Assembly: GCA_021613535.1 (NCBI GenBank)
Contig: CP075497.1
Coordinates: 3,782,001-3,846,000, forward strand
Origin: Adineta vaga
Taxonomy: Eukaryota > Rotifera
DNA: 64,000 nucleotides
Reading direction: 5' to 3'
The notes under the pieces are model-generated. The model was not told the origin of the DNA. It ran no database searches and saw nothing but the letters and a program-made list of their open reading frames with translations. Of this stretch, positions 38,501-50,587 are shown piece by piece. How positions within the stretch are numbered: position 1 is the first letter of the stretch; every line of letters starts with the position of its first letter. The translations under genes and the position numbers were made by a program.

Positions 38501-41500
38501 AAATTAACTTTCATTCAATTAGATCTTCATGCGTGAATCGTTAGAATATCATCTAGAAAAAGAACGTTCACTTGTTTTAAATAAAGCAGCAATAACAATT
38601 CAATGTGCAATCAAAGGTTACGTTCAACGAAAACGATTCGAAAAACAACGTCGTGCTGTTGTTTTATTACAAAAACAATATCGTCGTTGGCTTGATAATA
38701 AAAAGTAAGTCAAATCTAAATATTGACATTGATGAACGACTATAAACATAATTACAAATCGTTGATGATCATTTAACGAAATGTCAGACGAGGATTACTT
38801 GATTGATTCAATCAGGAGACAAGACAGAAACATCGAGATTTCTTTCTCATCAATTAATCAATTGAGTTAGATAATGAAAGCAATAAGTTCACCAGCAACA
38901 GGTCGTTTTCAACGACGACCTAGTTTAGGAACATCCATCGCAAAAGCAATGATATCCATGAGTCCAGATGTTACTTTCGAAAAATCAACTAGTCTTAGTA
39001 TACGATTGTGTGAATCAGGTCGATCATCAATGTCTGCAACATCTTGTTTTTCTCCTTCGACAGCGATAAGTAATGTGACAGAAAGTAGTTCAACATTACA
39101 TTCATTATCATCATCATCATCTCAGTAAGATGAAATAGAGACTTATGTGACTAATTTATTCAATTATATTTAGACAAACAACAACTTCAATATCGCAAGA
39201 TTATCAAGTAAGATTTTTTTGTTGAAAATTTCTTTTTTTTTAAGAAATTATTTTTCTTTTTATAGTTTAATCTGTTGGAAATACCAAATGAATTAAACTT
39301 AGTATTTAGCCGTCTGGATGGTATTGATCAATTCTTATTGATATTTTTATCTAATTTGATCTATCTATTTAGCTTGGCAAGAACCACATCATGAAGAACA
39401 TATTATTGAAACGACAAGATCAACGCATGTAATTCCAAGTGAACAACATTCTCTACCATTAAATAATACAGAAAAATCATCATTTATAAAATATGTTCAA
39501 GAAAATACATATGTAAGTTAACTAAAATGAACTCTTTCTTCTATTTTCTAACCATATTATAGCTTGGAATGACATGGGATCGTTTATTATCACCAATTGA
39601 AGCACCAATGACCAATCATATTTTCAATCAACAACAAATTCAATTAGCATTAGCTTTATTTAAACTGGTATGAAACGAAATAAGTCAACGTTTTTCTTTG
39701 CTCTATTTATAAGAAAATCATTTAGATTTTACGTTTCGTCAATACATCAGAACATGATGTAAAACGTGATCGTGCTTTAGGTGATTATATAGTTCAAATA
39801 GTATGTATGACATAAACTACATATTTAATTGAATAGAATAACTCATTTATTCTTAGGGTTTAATGAATGAAATTTTACGTGATGAAATTATCATTCAAAT
39901 AATCAATCAAATCTGGAATAATATAGATTTAATCAAATTACATAAAGCTTGGCTTTTAATGCTCAATTGTATCAGTTGTTTTTCGCCATCATCCAAATTT
40001 TATAAGCATTTATTCCAGTTCGTAATTTCTAATTACATGATGAGAATTATTTTATTAATTTCTTATTGTTTTTTAGATTCATTTTGGAAGAAAATCCATC
40101 CGATGATGATTTAGCAAAACGAAAAATATTAGCCGCAGGATCTGTTGATGCACCAAGAACTTATCCGCCGACACAGTTGGAATGGTGTGCTAATAAACGT
40201 TCGATACCAATGGCATTACAAGCAGAATTTTCTGATCGTAAGAAGAAATTCTACTTTGATTTATTGATCTTATCATGAATCATTCTAATAGATTTTGAAA
40301 CTATGGGTGAAGTTGAATCATGGATGACAGGTGAACAATATGCATATGAATTAGTTTCAGCTCGTGGTATATTAAAAGAGTATTGTTCGGGATGGACTGT
40401 ATCGTTAGAAGATGATGGAAATGAAATTGAATTGATGGGACATGATTATATTTTGGATTTAATCAGTGAATTAGAAATTCCACCATGTGCACCTGTTTGT
40501 AAATCATTCTTTCTTATTCATGATGGTCGTGATCGATCATCGAAAACTCCACGACGACGAAATTATCGTACGACAGTTAGGTAAGTTCTCATCTAAATAT
40601 GATAGTCCTACGAACAAACTATATACAATAAAAAATTCACCGTTTTTTTCCATGAAAACTTATCAAATTTCATAGATCGAAAGAATGGTTTCTAAAAATT
40701 GATAATTCTCGTTCGAGTCGTTTGTCGAAAACTAGTCGACAAACTTCATCATCAAATCGGTCATCTCCATACAAATATCCAAGACGTTTCAGTAGTGATG
40801 ATCAACTACAAAAACAAGCAATTGAAAGAAAATATATTAAACGTCATTCACCTCTCTATCATGATGTCGCTACCACTAGTAAAAAATCGAATTCATCTCG
40901 ATCTTCATCATCGGAAATGTCCGATGATCCTATGTCATTTCCACCACCACCACCATCAGTGACAAAGGATTTATTGAAAGCGGATGCAACTAGTGCCTAT
41001 TCAACAACAGATGATCTACCAGAAGAAATTCCTATTCGAAAAAGTGAATTAAATGTACCAATACATCCTGATACACCACCCTTACCACCAGTACGTTCAT
41101 CAACAAGATCGAGTAAAGAACAAATAAAAAAAGATGACAAATCTACTGAAAAAAGAAAGCAATCTACATTGAATAAAACTATATTAAAATCACCACTGCC
41201 ACCGCCACCACCATCTTCATCAATTATCGAACGAAATGAATCGATTCGTAAAACAAATACATTTACATCGTCATCTCATTCAATGGTGGATGCAGGTTGT
41301 GGCGGACATATTCTATCAAAAATACCTGCCCTACGTTGTTTTCGATCCAATAAACAACATCATACACAAAAATTTCATAAAACTTCACCATTACCTCCAC
41401 CACCACTTGTCGTTAGGTAGACATTTAATCTGTATCTACGATCTTTCTCTTCGCATGTGTATGATCACATTTGCATGAGTTTCTTCTCGCTTGTTTGTCT

Positions 41501-42519
41501 TGATTATGAATGATAGTCGTATGAAGATTTATTAATGACATATAAAATCTAAGTCGTTTTTTTTTAGTGATTATAGTGGTGCTGAAAATCCGAATTCATT
41601 TTATGGAGAATTTTCCGTTTGTTCAGAAGCTCCAACAAATCCCAACCAATATGAAAAAATCGGTAAGACTTATTTCCTTTCTTAAAATTCAATAATCTAT
41701 GAAAACAAATTTCTTGTAGGTTCATCAATTCATCATACATCAAAATTTGTATGTTAACTTTCTTCAACAATTTCTGTTTGTATGATTATTTATATCTAGA
41801 ATGATCATCTTGAAGACTATCATTTGTCAAGTGCGTATTCCGATGGCGGAATCGTTGGTGATGTACAAGCGGATATGACAGAATATGATACTGAAGATAT
41901 ACAAATGAAGAAAAAAACTTCACATCCAAAAGATAGTTCAAAATCTGGAACAAAGTAAGACTTGAAAATAAAAACACATCTATCGTAATGATTTCGTTTA
42001 GATTTATTAAAAACAAAAGTACACGACCGAAATCTGGTTATCCTCAAGGTAAAAAAACATGCAATACTATGTAAGTCTATATAGATTCCATATAATCATC
42101 GTGTTATTCCTTCCTATCTTTTCAGATTTGATTCTGAATCTATTGCGACTATAACGGATCTACCATTACCATGTCATAAATCCGATGTTGAAGCATTTCT
42201 TGATGATTTGTTCGATCGTGCACTTGATCCAAAAAATCTTGCAAAGAAGAAAAATAAAGCAGCACTATTATCAACACTTGATCAACGTCGTTTACAAATG
42301 ATATCAAATACTCGAATGGATCAATCAACGCGTCGTCATGGTCTTGCAAATTTTCTTCATAAGACTCATTCACATAAGAAATCGTCGATTCGACCTGTTC
42401 CACGTGCTACTAGTGTACAAGATCAAATTGGTACTAAGAAAAAGAACAAAAATGATAAAGATTTATCTGAAAGAAAGAAACGTACAAAAGCAAAGAAAAA
42501 ACGCCATGATCATTCGAAT

Positions 42520-42554
<35 letters not shown>

Positions 42555-45500
42555 TAATGATACATTAATGACAGATCAAAGTTTTATGTCATTTACAAGT
42601 GAACATTCATTAATTTTACCTCAAATTGGTTATTCAAGTCGAGCAGATATGAGTGATACAAGTGAATATACTAGATACGTTCGTGGACCAAAACATCAAG
42701 TTTTCTATCGACAACCAAGTGGAATTCGTCGACGTGGTCAAAAAATAGCAGCATATGATTCTGATGAACAAGACTATTTATCTGTAGAAAAGACTTCTAA
42801 TTTTCTTAATTCTTGTTGTCCTCAATCAGTTGCATTTTAAAACAAATCTTATTCTCTATATCTTACTTGTATATATAGCTGACTTTTTATTGTAGATGAA
42901 TACTTTGATGATTGACTAATTCTTTCACACTGGAGTCGACAGGTATTGAACATAATTTTCTTCAATCACAGGATAAAAAGAATATCAAACTTATTCCAAT
43001 TAATCCTGATGTTTGTTTTGCAACAACAACATCAACATCAACAGTAAAGAATTCCAAACAATCAACAACTTCATCATCACCTTCGAAATCCAATGGACCT
43101 GTTTTTGTACCGGTTATTGATATTAGCGGAAAGAAATATCTACCCGTTTATTTAAAACCATCCAACGAAAATACTAATTCAGTAAGATTTATTTTTCTCG
43201 TATATAGAGATCAATTCAATGAAGTTTCTTTTTAGACTGATTCAAATAATTCATTGAATAAAATGCCGAGTAAGTTTTTAAAAACAATCTATTGGATATT
43301 CTTTTTCATTATTAATATGTTTAGTACGTTCAAGTAATGTTATATCTCACTTAGTATCATCCAATCCAATTCTATCATCAAAGAAAACACCAACAATAGT
43401 AGAAGAGAATGAAATTGAACCACCATCAATTCCACCCTCACCTATATTATCAAAACCTAATATTTGTGTTGAACGTCTCTCAATGTCACAAATCGATGCT
43501 CTAGCTTCACGTGATAATCAATCACCACAACAGTTACCTAAAGAGAATTCAATATCAAATAATAAGTAAATTCTAAAATATTTCGTGACTATTTGATTTG
43601 ATTTTCTTCTTTATGTAGTAAACATGCTATTAGAGTTCCTTCACATATATTAACTCGACGTTCTCCAGAAGTACACAAAAATTTACGAGCAAAAACAGTA
43701 CGAATTGGAAAAATTCGTTGGCCACCACCACTCAATTCCGAAGAAACAGATAATGCTAAACAACAAAGGTATGATTGACAGACAATCGAGAATACTTTGC
43801 TCAATACATATTCTTTCAATTAAATTTAGACGAATGCTTGTTCAACGTCGTATTCAAGAGGAAATTCATGGGAATAAATCAACACAGAATGAAATACATT
43901 CTACTAATAATTTTAATAACATCAATCATGATCATCCTCCAACACTTCAAGATCATAATCAACATTTTCAAAGTGCTCAACATATAAAATGCACTAATAT
44001 AGAACAGAAAACGCCAACTGATCGACGTGTACATCCAGATGAAAGAACTCTTTCACCATCAACAAATGATATCCATAAAAAATCACCTGTTAGAAATACA
44101 CCTGTCGATATTATATCTCCTTTATCGAATGTTGTTAGTGATAATGACGATGAACATGATGATGATAATGATATGTCAACCAATGAAATTGTTGCAAGAA
44201 ATCAATCATCAAAATTAGATTTTCATAAAACAATGACACCAATGTTTGTAGAAAAGAACGTTCCAAAGAATATTACACATGAATGTTCTGTATATTGTAG
44301 GATTGGAAAAGAAAATTTTGAACTTCGAAAGAAATTATTCGAACATCCAGATGAATCGTCGTTTGCTGGTAAAAATAATCTCTTTATATTAATACATTTT
44401 GAGAACTAGTATTGTTTATCATCTTTATTTTTCTTTATTAGATACTCTTCCAATTCCAAATGATATTCTAAATACAAGTAAAAATTCATCAAGACAATCA
44501 TCGCATTTTTTAACGTATCATAATGTACTATGGAAATTAAAAATTCGTAAAGAGGTTCGAGAAAAGTTTTCAGTTTTTCATTGATCATATGTAATAATAT
44601 CTTATTGAAGGTTTTCTCCCCGGCTGAAACATTTGATCAACCAATTCTAATTGATTTATTATATTTTCAAATCTTACGTGATACATTCTCATCCGTTTGT
44701 ATTCGTATCAGTGAAGCCGAACGAACCAATATGAAAAAATTTCTATGTTAGTTTTTCTAAATATTGAAATTGAAATGAAATCTTCTCCTTTATTTAGCTT
44801 CACACGGTGTCGTTGTGATTGGTGATATTGGTTTGATTAATAAATTATCTGCGAAAAAATCTGTTATTGAACAAGCACGACAATGGCCAACCTATTTCTG
44901 TCGATTTTTTCCTGTTTCTGTATGTTAATTAATATTCTTTGACTTCTCTCATCTTTTGACTTTCCTCTAAGATTCCGAAATATCATTCTGGTGAAGTACA
45001 AATGTTGGGTATTTCACATTCAGGTATTCGATTAATTAAACGAAATCGAACAAAAACTGCAAGTGATTCATTACATGTTCTTGATACATTTTCATTTGAT
45101 ACTATTCAACAAATCTCTCCAATTCGAAATGGTACAACACTTGATTTACGTCTGACGAAGAAACGTATTACCATTCATTCACATCGAGTATTTCTATTCA
45201 AATTTCAATTCTTCAAATGCTTCTTTCATTTTTTTTCTAGATGCAAAAGATTAAACAATTAATTGATAAATTTCTGAAAGAATCACAAATTGATCATGGT
45301 AAATATTCTCGAACATCTAATCATGTGAGTAGAATTCTAAAATGATGATTTTAAAGATTATTTGATTATCTTTCAAAGAAATATCGTCATGAAAAATTAT
45401 CACCAAATTTAATCTCAACTACAAGTGATCTTTTGAAATCTTCAAGTCAAGCAAGTTTATTAAGTTGTAGTCAAACATTTAGTGAATTAATTCCATCTGC

Positions 45501-48098
45501 TTCGTTGGATACTCATACACCCAAACCAACAAAGAATGATCTCGTTTTTCCAACAATATCAGCATTACCAAGTGGACATTCGATGATGGAATTTGCTTTA
45601 CAAAATTTTAAACTTCCAGATAAAAGGTAAAGGAACAGTTTCATGTGTGAATTAGTCGATACGAATTTTAAAATGTTTATTTCCGTTTTTAAATAGACGA
45701 TCAAAGAAAAGTTGGAAAAACTCAGGTAGAATTGTCTTTTTAGTTAATGTGAGTTCATTCTTTCTTTTCCTCTTGATTAGAATGGACATGGCAAGATTAT
45801 AGTGAATTACTCAAATGGTCAAAAGTAAGTTGATTAATTTGCATACATAACTATCTATTCTAATCTTCTCTTGTAGAATCCAATTCATTCACCCTTACTT
45901 CGTCATTCATCGAATGATTCGATTCGTATTGCACGACAATGTTTTCTCGGTAAAATCATGTATATTCCTAATTTCTTCACTAACTAGCCTGTATCTTCTT
46001 GTAGCAATCATGCGATTCATGGGTGATCATGCAATGTCACGTGGTCAAACGGATATCGATTGTTTACTATACATACTCAAAGTATATCTTTCAACGGTTT
46101 TGTTTTCTTCGAAATAAAGCAAGTATATTTGTCCTTGTAGAGTATGCATAAACATCGAACGTTAATTGATGAAATTCTTTGTCAACTTATTAAACAATTA
46201 ACAGAAAATAAAAGTACAAAAACAGATAGTGTACAATGTGGATGGAAATTACTTGTAATTATACTTAATTATTTCATTCCAAGTCAACATTTACGACCAT
46301 TTTTTGTTAAATATCTCAATGATAATATTAATCAAAATGAAAGATTAGGTAATATTATTCGAATGATATTTTGAAATTTAATGTGTTTGTTCGTCTTTGA
46401 ATAGTACAATTATGTTTAAGTCATTATGAACAAACATTGAAATATGGCGGACGAAAAAATACACCTAGTAAAGCGGAAATTGATCTTCTAACAGCGGTAT
46501 ATAACATTTCAAATGAATATTGAAGAAGTAATTTAATATTTTTAGAATGGTCGAAATGGAGGAAAACGTCAAACATTTTTACTACCAGGTGGAAATCCAT
46601 TGACACTTTTGACAACACCATCCATGGTAATGGACTTTTGAAGAAGCACGTTTTTTTCTTCTAACTAAACATTCAATTTCATATGAACAAGTATTTCTGA
46701 AAATGTGTTTTGTTTTCTGTTTAGGTTATTGTTGATTGTCTAAATCTTCTATGTGAACGATTTAATATCACTAATAGTTTCGAACAAGATGAATATTCAA
46801 TCTTTATCATCAGCGCTTCGGGTATAGTTTGTTTTAATGAAAAAATGATAGATTTTCTTTTTCTAACTTTTATTCGATCATATATAGAACAATCTTCACG
46901 TTTGCTCAATCCAACTGAATATCTATTCGATATTCTAAGTGAATGTGTCCGATCAAATATGGTGGATTATCATTTGATTATGAAACGTATGCTTTGGTTT
47001 ACAATTCCGATGATATTTGATGAAAATAACAACTCGGAATTATTCATCGATTTTATGTATCATCAACTTGTACCTGAATTTCTTGAAGGTACAATGATAA
47101 TTGTTAAAAATAATCATTTCTCCGATGAATTAATGGTATGCAATAAAAAGACTTCTTTTTTTTCGTATAAAATTAATCGAACTATTTTGTTATCAATATA
47201 ATTTTAGCAATCTATCTCACTAATGGCTGCTCTTCAATATCGTGCTGCAAATAAAATTGGTTTACCTTCAATGTACGTTTATATGGAATATCTTTGATAC
47301 GAAATAATATTTTGATATTTTCAGGCGAGAAGTGAAACATCTTCTTCCAGCTACTGTATTGAAATTAAAAAGTGTTCGTCCTCAAATCTGGACAACAACT
47401 GTTCATGAAAAACTTTATTCATCTATTGAAACGATGACAATAATTGAGGCTAAAATGAACTTTTTAAGTAACTATTCTTTTCTTTCATTATCTCTCGAAT
47501 ATTGATAATATTTTTCAAAGACATTATTCAATCATGGCCTTTATTTGGTATGACATTTTTTGCTGTACAGGTTTGTAATCATATTATTTTCATTTCGATA
47601 TTATTCCTAGTTGTTTTCTTTGCGTTTTATAGTCAGTCGATGATCCATCAATTTGTTCACCTTGTTTAATTGGTATTTATAAAAATGGAATTTTATTTCT
47701 TGATGTTGATACACGAGTAAATCCTTTCTAATTTTCTCAAAAGAAAATCAATTGTCTTGTTTTTGAATTTAATCATAGGAAACTCTCTTTACAATACCCT
47801 TCAGTGATGTTGTTTCTATTCGTCGTCATCAAAATGCAATTGATATTAAATATGGTAGTTTAAATCAACCTCATATTCTTCAATGTCAAGTAGAACGAGT
47901 AAGTTTTCAATGGAAATTGAATAGAATATATATGTATTTATTTAGGCTCAAGATCTCGTTGCATTAGCTGGACGTTATTTAAGTTTTATTGGTCGAAGTT
48001 TGAATACAGCTATGGAAAGGAAGAGTGGTGATAATCAACAATATTATCATCGTTCACCTACATCTCCATATAACGATCCAATTAGTACAATATTGTAA
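35576..48098 (+). CDS. MYO15A: Unconventional myosin, class XV-like, about 3,000 aa
   Basis: Actin motor with a MyTH4-FERM tail, the type that delivers cargo to tips of actin protrusions. ATG 35576 (MSFFK, weak donor) is tentative; the secure reading starts at 35704 (GKPVWFDSG). Motor: P-loop GESGGGKT (36319-36342), switch [11 protein letters not shown], switch [10 protein letters not shown], actin-binding FVRCIKPNN, converter LGFPRRYLF. Two IQ-like helices follow ([33 protein letters not shown]). First MyTH4 at about 39.3-40.6 kb ([17 protein letters not shown]-like, [15 protein letters not shown]-type [10 protein letters not shown] with HDYILDLI). Pro/Ser linker 40.7-44.4 kb. First FERM-like domain 44.5-45.3 kb ([35 protein letters not shown]-type [11 protein letters not shown]). 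Second MyTH4 45.8-46.4 kb ([19 protein letters not shown]). Final FERM 46.4-48.1 kb ([28 protein letters not shown]). Roughly 35-40 short introns. No SH3 domain was found between the first FERM and second MyTH4. Confidence 0.9.
42530..42558 (+). repeat. (AAT)n trinucleotide repeat in coding sequence
   Basis: A run of AAT/AAC units encodes 12 or so consecutive asparagines in the linker of the myosin tail. It is in frame with the surrounding coding sequence. Confidence 0.85.
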
Positions 48099-48403
48099 CA
48101 TACATTTGTTTTAGTTTTTCGATATCATATAAAATACACCTAGACAAAAAATTGTCTGACAATCATTAAACAAAAATAGGAATTTCAACACATTTAAATG
48201 TTATTTTTGTTCTTTATTAGAAATTAGTTCATCTATAAATCTTCCTATTCGCTCTTTTTTGATACAATTAAACATAAACAGCAAAATCAGACACTCTCTA
48301 TTTGATCATAATCAAATAGATTCAATTAAGATAAAACAAAAATGAACACGCACAATCATACAAAGAGATTGCTAAAAGAAGAATTGAGAGATAAGATTTT
48401 TCA
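48099..48403. other. Convergent 3' flank of myosin and MYND genes
   Basis: 305 bp between two stop codons. It is AT-rich; no gene seen. Short inverted stretch TTTGATCATAATCAAATAGA near 48300. Confidence 0.4.
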
Positions 48404-50587
48404 TCATCGTCGTTTGCTGCCTACACGAAGAAGTGATAAGAAAGTTTTGAACGACTTCTTTTTAACAGTTGCAGACGATGTTGTCGACGATGGACAACAT
48501 ATTTCATTTGTAATTTCAGTTGTTGGTTCAATCATTGGTTGTGATATTTGAACGGGTAAAGTTTCGAATGCCGAGTTATGTGACATCGACACGGTATTAT
48601 TTGCATGATAGACGTGTGGTAAGCTTTCACAAAATCTATCCGTTACTTGTAAAACAGTTGAATTCTCTTTTTCATCATAAGGATGACTAGATCGACAGGA
48701 TAGATTATGATTGAGTGTCCAATGAACTTCACGACAATATTGACTACAGTACGATAATTTTTGACAATGAGGACAATGTTGAAATTTGACTTGCTAATTA
48801 AAAAAGAAACAGAAAATAATTTTTAAATTATATCCAAAAGGTCTTTTACATCATTTTCAGTTATTTGACATAATGAATTTGAACATTTACGATAGAATCG
48901 ATTTTCATCGTAATCTTCATCATCATCATCATCATCATCTTGATATTGCTCGTAGAGATGTTGTTTCATATGTTCTTCTAATTGTTGATGATCATGATAA
49001 TGATGATGATGATGATGATGATTTCGTCGTTTTTTGCGTTGGTATCGATCAAACATAATCGTAGCGACTTGACTAAGTGCATTCGATATCGATGGATCAC
49101 GAGATATGAATTCACTTCGAGAACCATATTTATATTTCATTGCACTTAATAATTCTCGAAAATGTTCATTTTCACGATAGAATGTACCGATTTCATTTCG
49201 ACATCGAACAACACTTAGAAATGTTAAGATTGCATAACTAAGCGAATGAATAATCGAATGTTCTTCAGCATAGATTAGATGATTTAATTCGGTTCGTTTT
49301 TGATAATGACGACGAGTTTTTTGTTCATCATCTAATACAGATTTATGTAATAATGTACAACAATAATTTACAAGACGAATTTGTGCTTCTAGAAAAAACA
49401 AAGAATTCTTATCGGATTTTTACTTGATTTAAAAAAGAACATACTTTCTGACCACATATCAACATGTTCAACACATTGTAACATAATATGAAGACATTGA
49501 AGAGCTAATGATTCGAATTTAATAAAATAAACCACAGAATCCAGATACTTGTATTCACTATGATCAAAAAGATCAATAATAATATCGATAAGTTGCATAT
49601 CAATCAAATATTGATATGATTTAATAAGATTTTTATCAACAATAACTTTACATAAACGTAAGAGAACAGATAATGATGGAATCTTTTCTTCAATTAAATG
49701 ACCATCACGAATACCTTGAATTAATTGAATAAGAAATTCCGAATAACGATCAAGAATTAAACGAGCAACTTCAGGTATTGTCGAAATATTACTTAATAAA
49801 TCTAAACATTTCTGTTTAACACATCGAATACGTGGATCCTTGAACGAGAGAAGGAAAAAGGTTCTATTGAATATAAATGAACAAAACTTACTTTATACAT
49901 CAGAAAAACAGTATCAATTGCACCGGATTTTACAATATCATTGACAACAAGTTGAAAGATAAGAAAAAAATCAATTGGTTTATTAGTATTAGTCGCTAAA
50001 GAGATAATCAAAATTGAAATAAATATAAATCAATTCGAATATTTACGAAATTTATTGAAACCAGCTTCACTAAATCGTTGTGCTGGTTGACCTAGTTGTA
50101 AATCTCGAAATGTATAATTCGATTGTTCTGCTCGTGCTAAACCAAAAAGTAACTGTGATAAATTGAATAATGCTTCAAGTTGTCGAGTAGCTATTGAAAT
50201 AATCTATAGTAATTAAATAAATCTTTTTATATACAATATTTACCAATTTCAGTAAGTGGAAGAGTCGAAGGATCATCTGCTTTTATGTTCCAAGGTGATA
50301 TCGCTTTTGTTAGTTTAATATTCTATTATAAATTAGGACTTTGATAGAACAAATGAAATGAAAAACAAAAAGCTATCTACTCGAATTGTCAATGTATCGA
50401 GAAGTAAAGAACTGTTGAATGTATTTAGATCAGGATATGAATACCATCCATCAGCAAATTGAATAATATCCATACATTCAATATCATTTGTTGTCGCTGT
50501 TTGATTACTATTATAATCATCATCAGGAAGTGTCGCATTTTGATCTAAGCTTGTAAGAACAGACCGATTCGCTGCTATACATCGCAT
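48404..50587 (-). CDS. MYND-type zinc-finger protein with helical repeat region, about 600 aa
   Basis: Read on the minus strand; about eight exons, the last two at 49390-48850 and 48793-48404. The first ~400 residues are helical and Leu-rich (ATRQLEALFNLSQLLFGLAR, LIQLIQGIRDGHLIEEKIPS, LIDIIIDLFDHSEYKYLDSV), suggesting ARM/HEAT-like repeats. They are followed by a poly-His stretch (HHHHHHHYHDH) and an acidic run (seven Asp). The MYND finger spans the last junction: CSNSLC in one exon, then HCPHCQKLSYCSQYC with the closing His/Cys HNLSC in the next. MYND fingers bind proline-rich peptides. A Ser/Thr-rich tail ends in LLRVGSKRR. I do not recognise the orthologue. ATG 50587 lies two bases after an AG acceptor, so either an upstream exon or trans-splicing supplies the 5' end; the true start is therefore uncertain. 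Confidence 0.7.
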
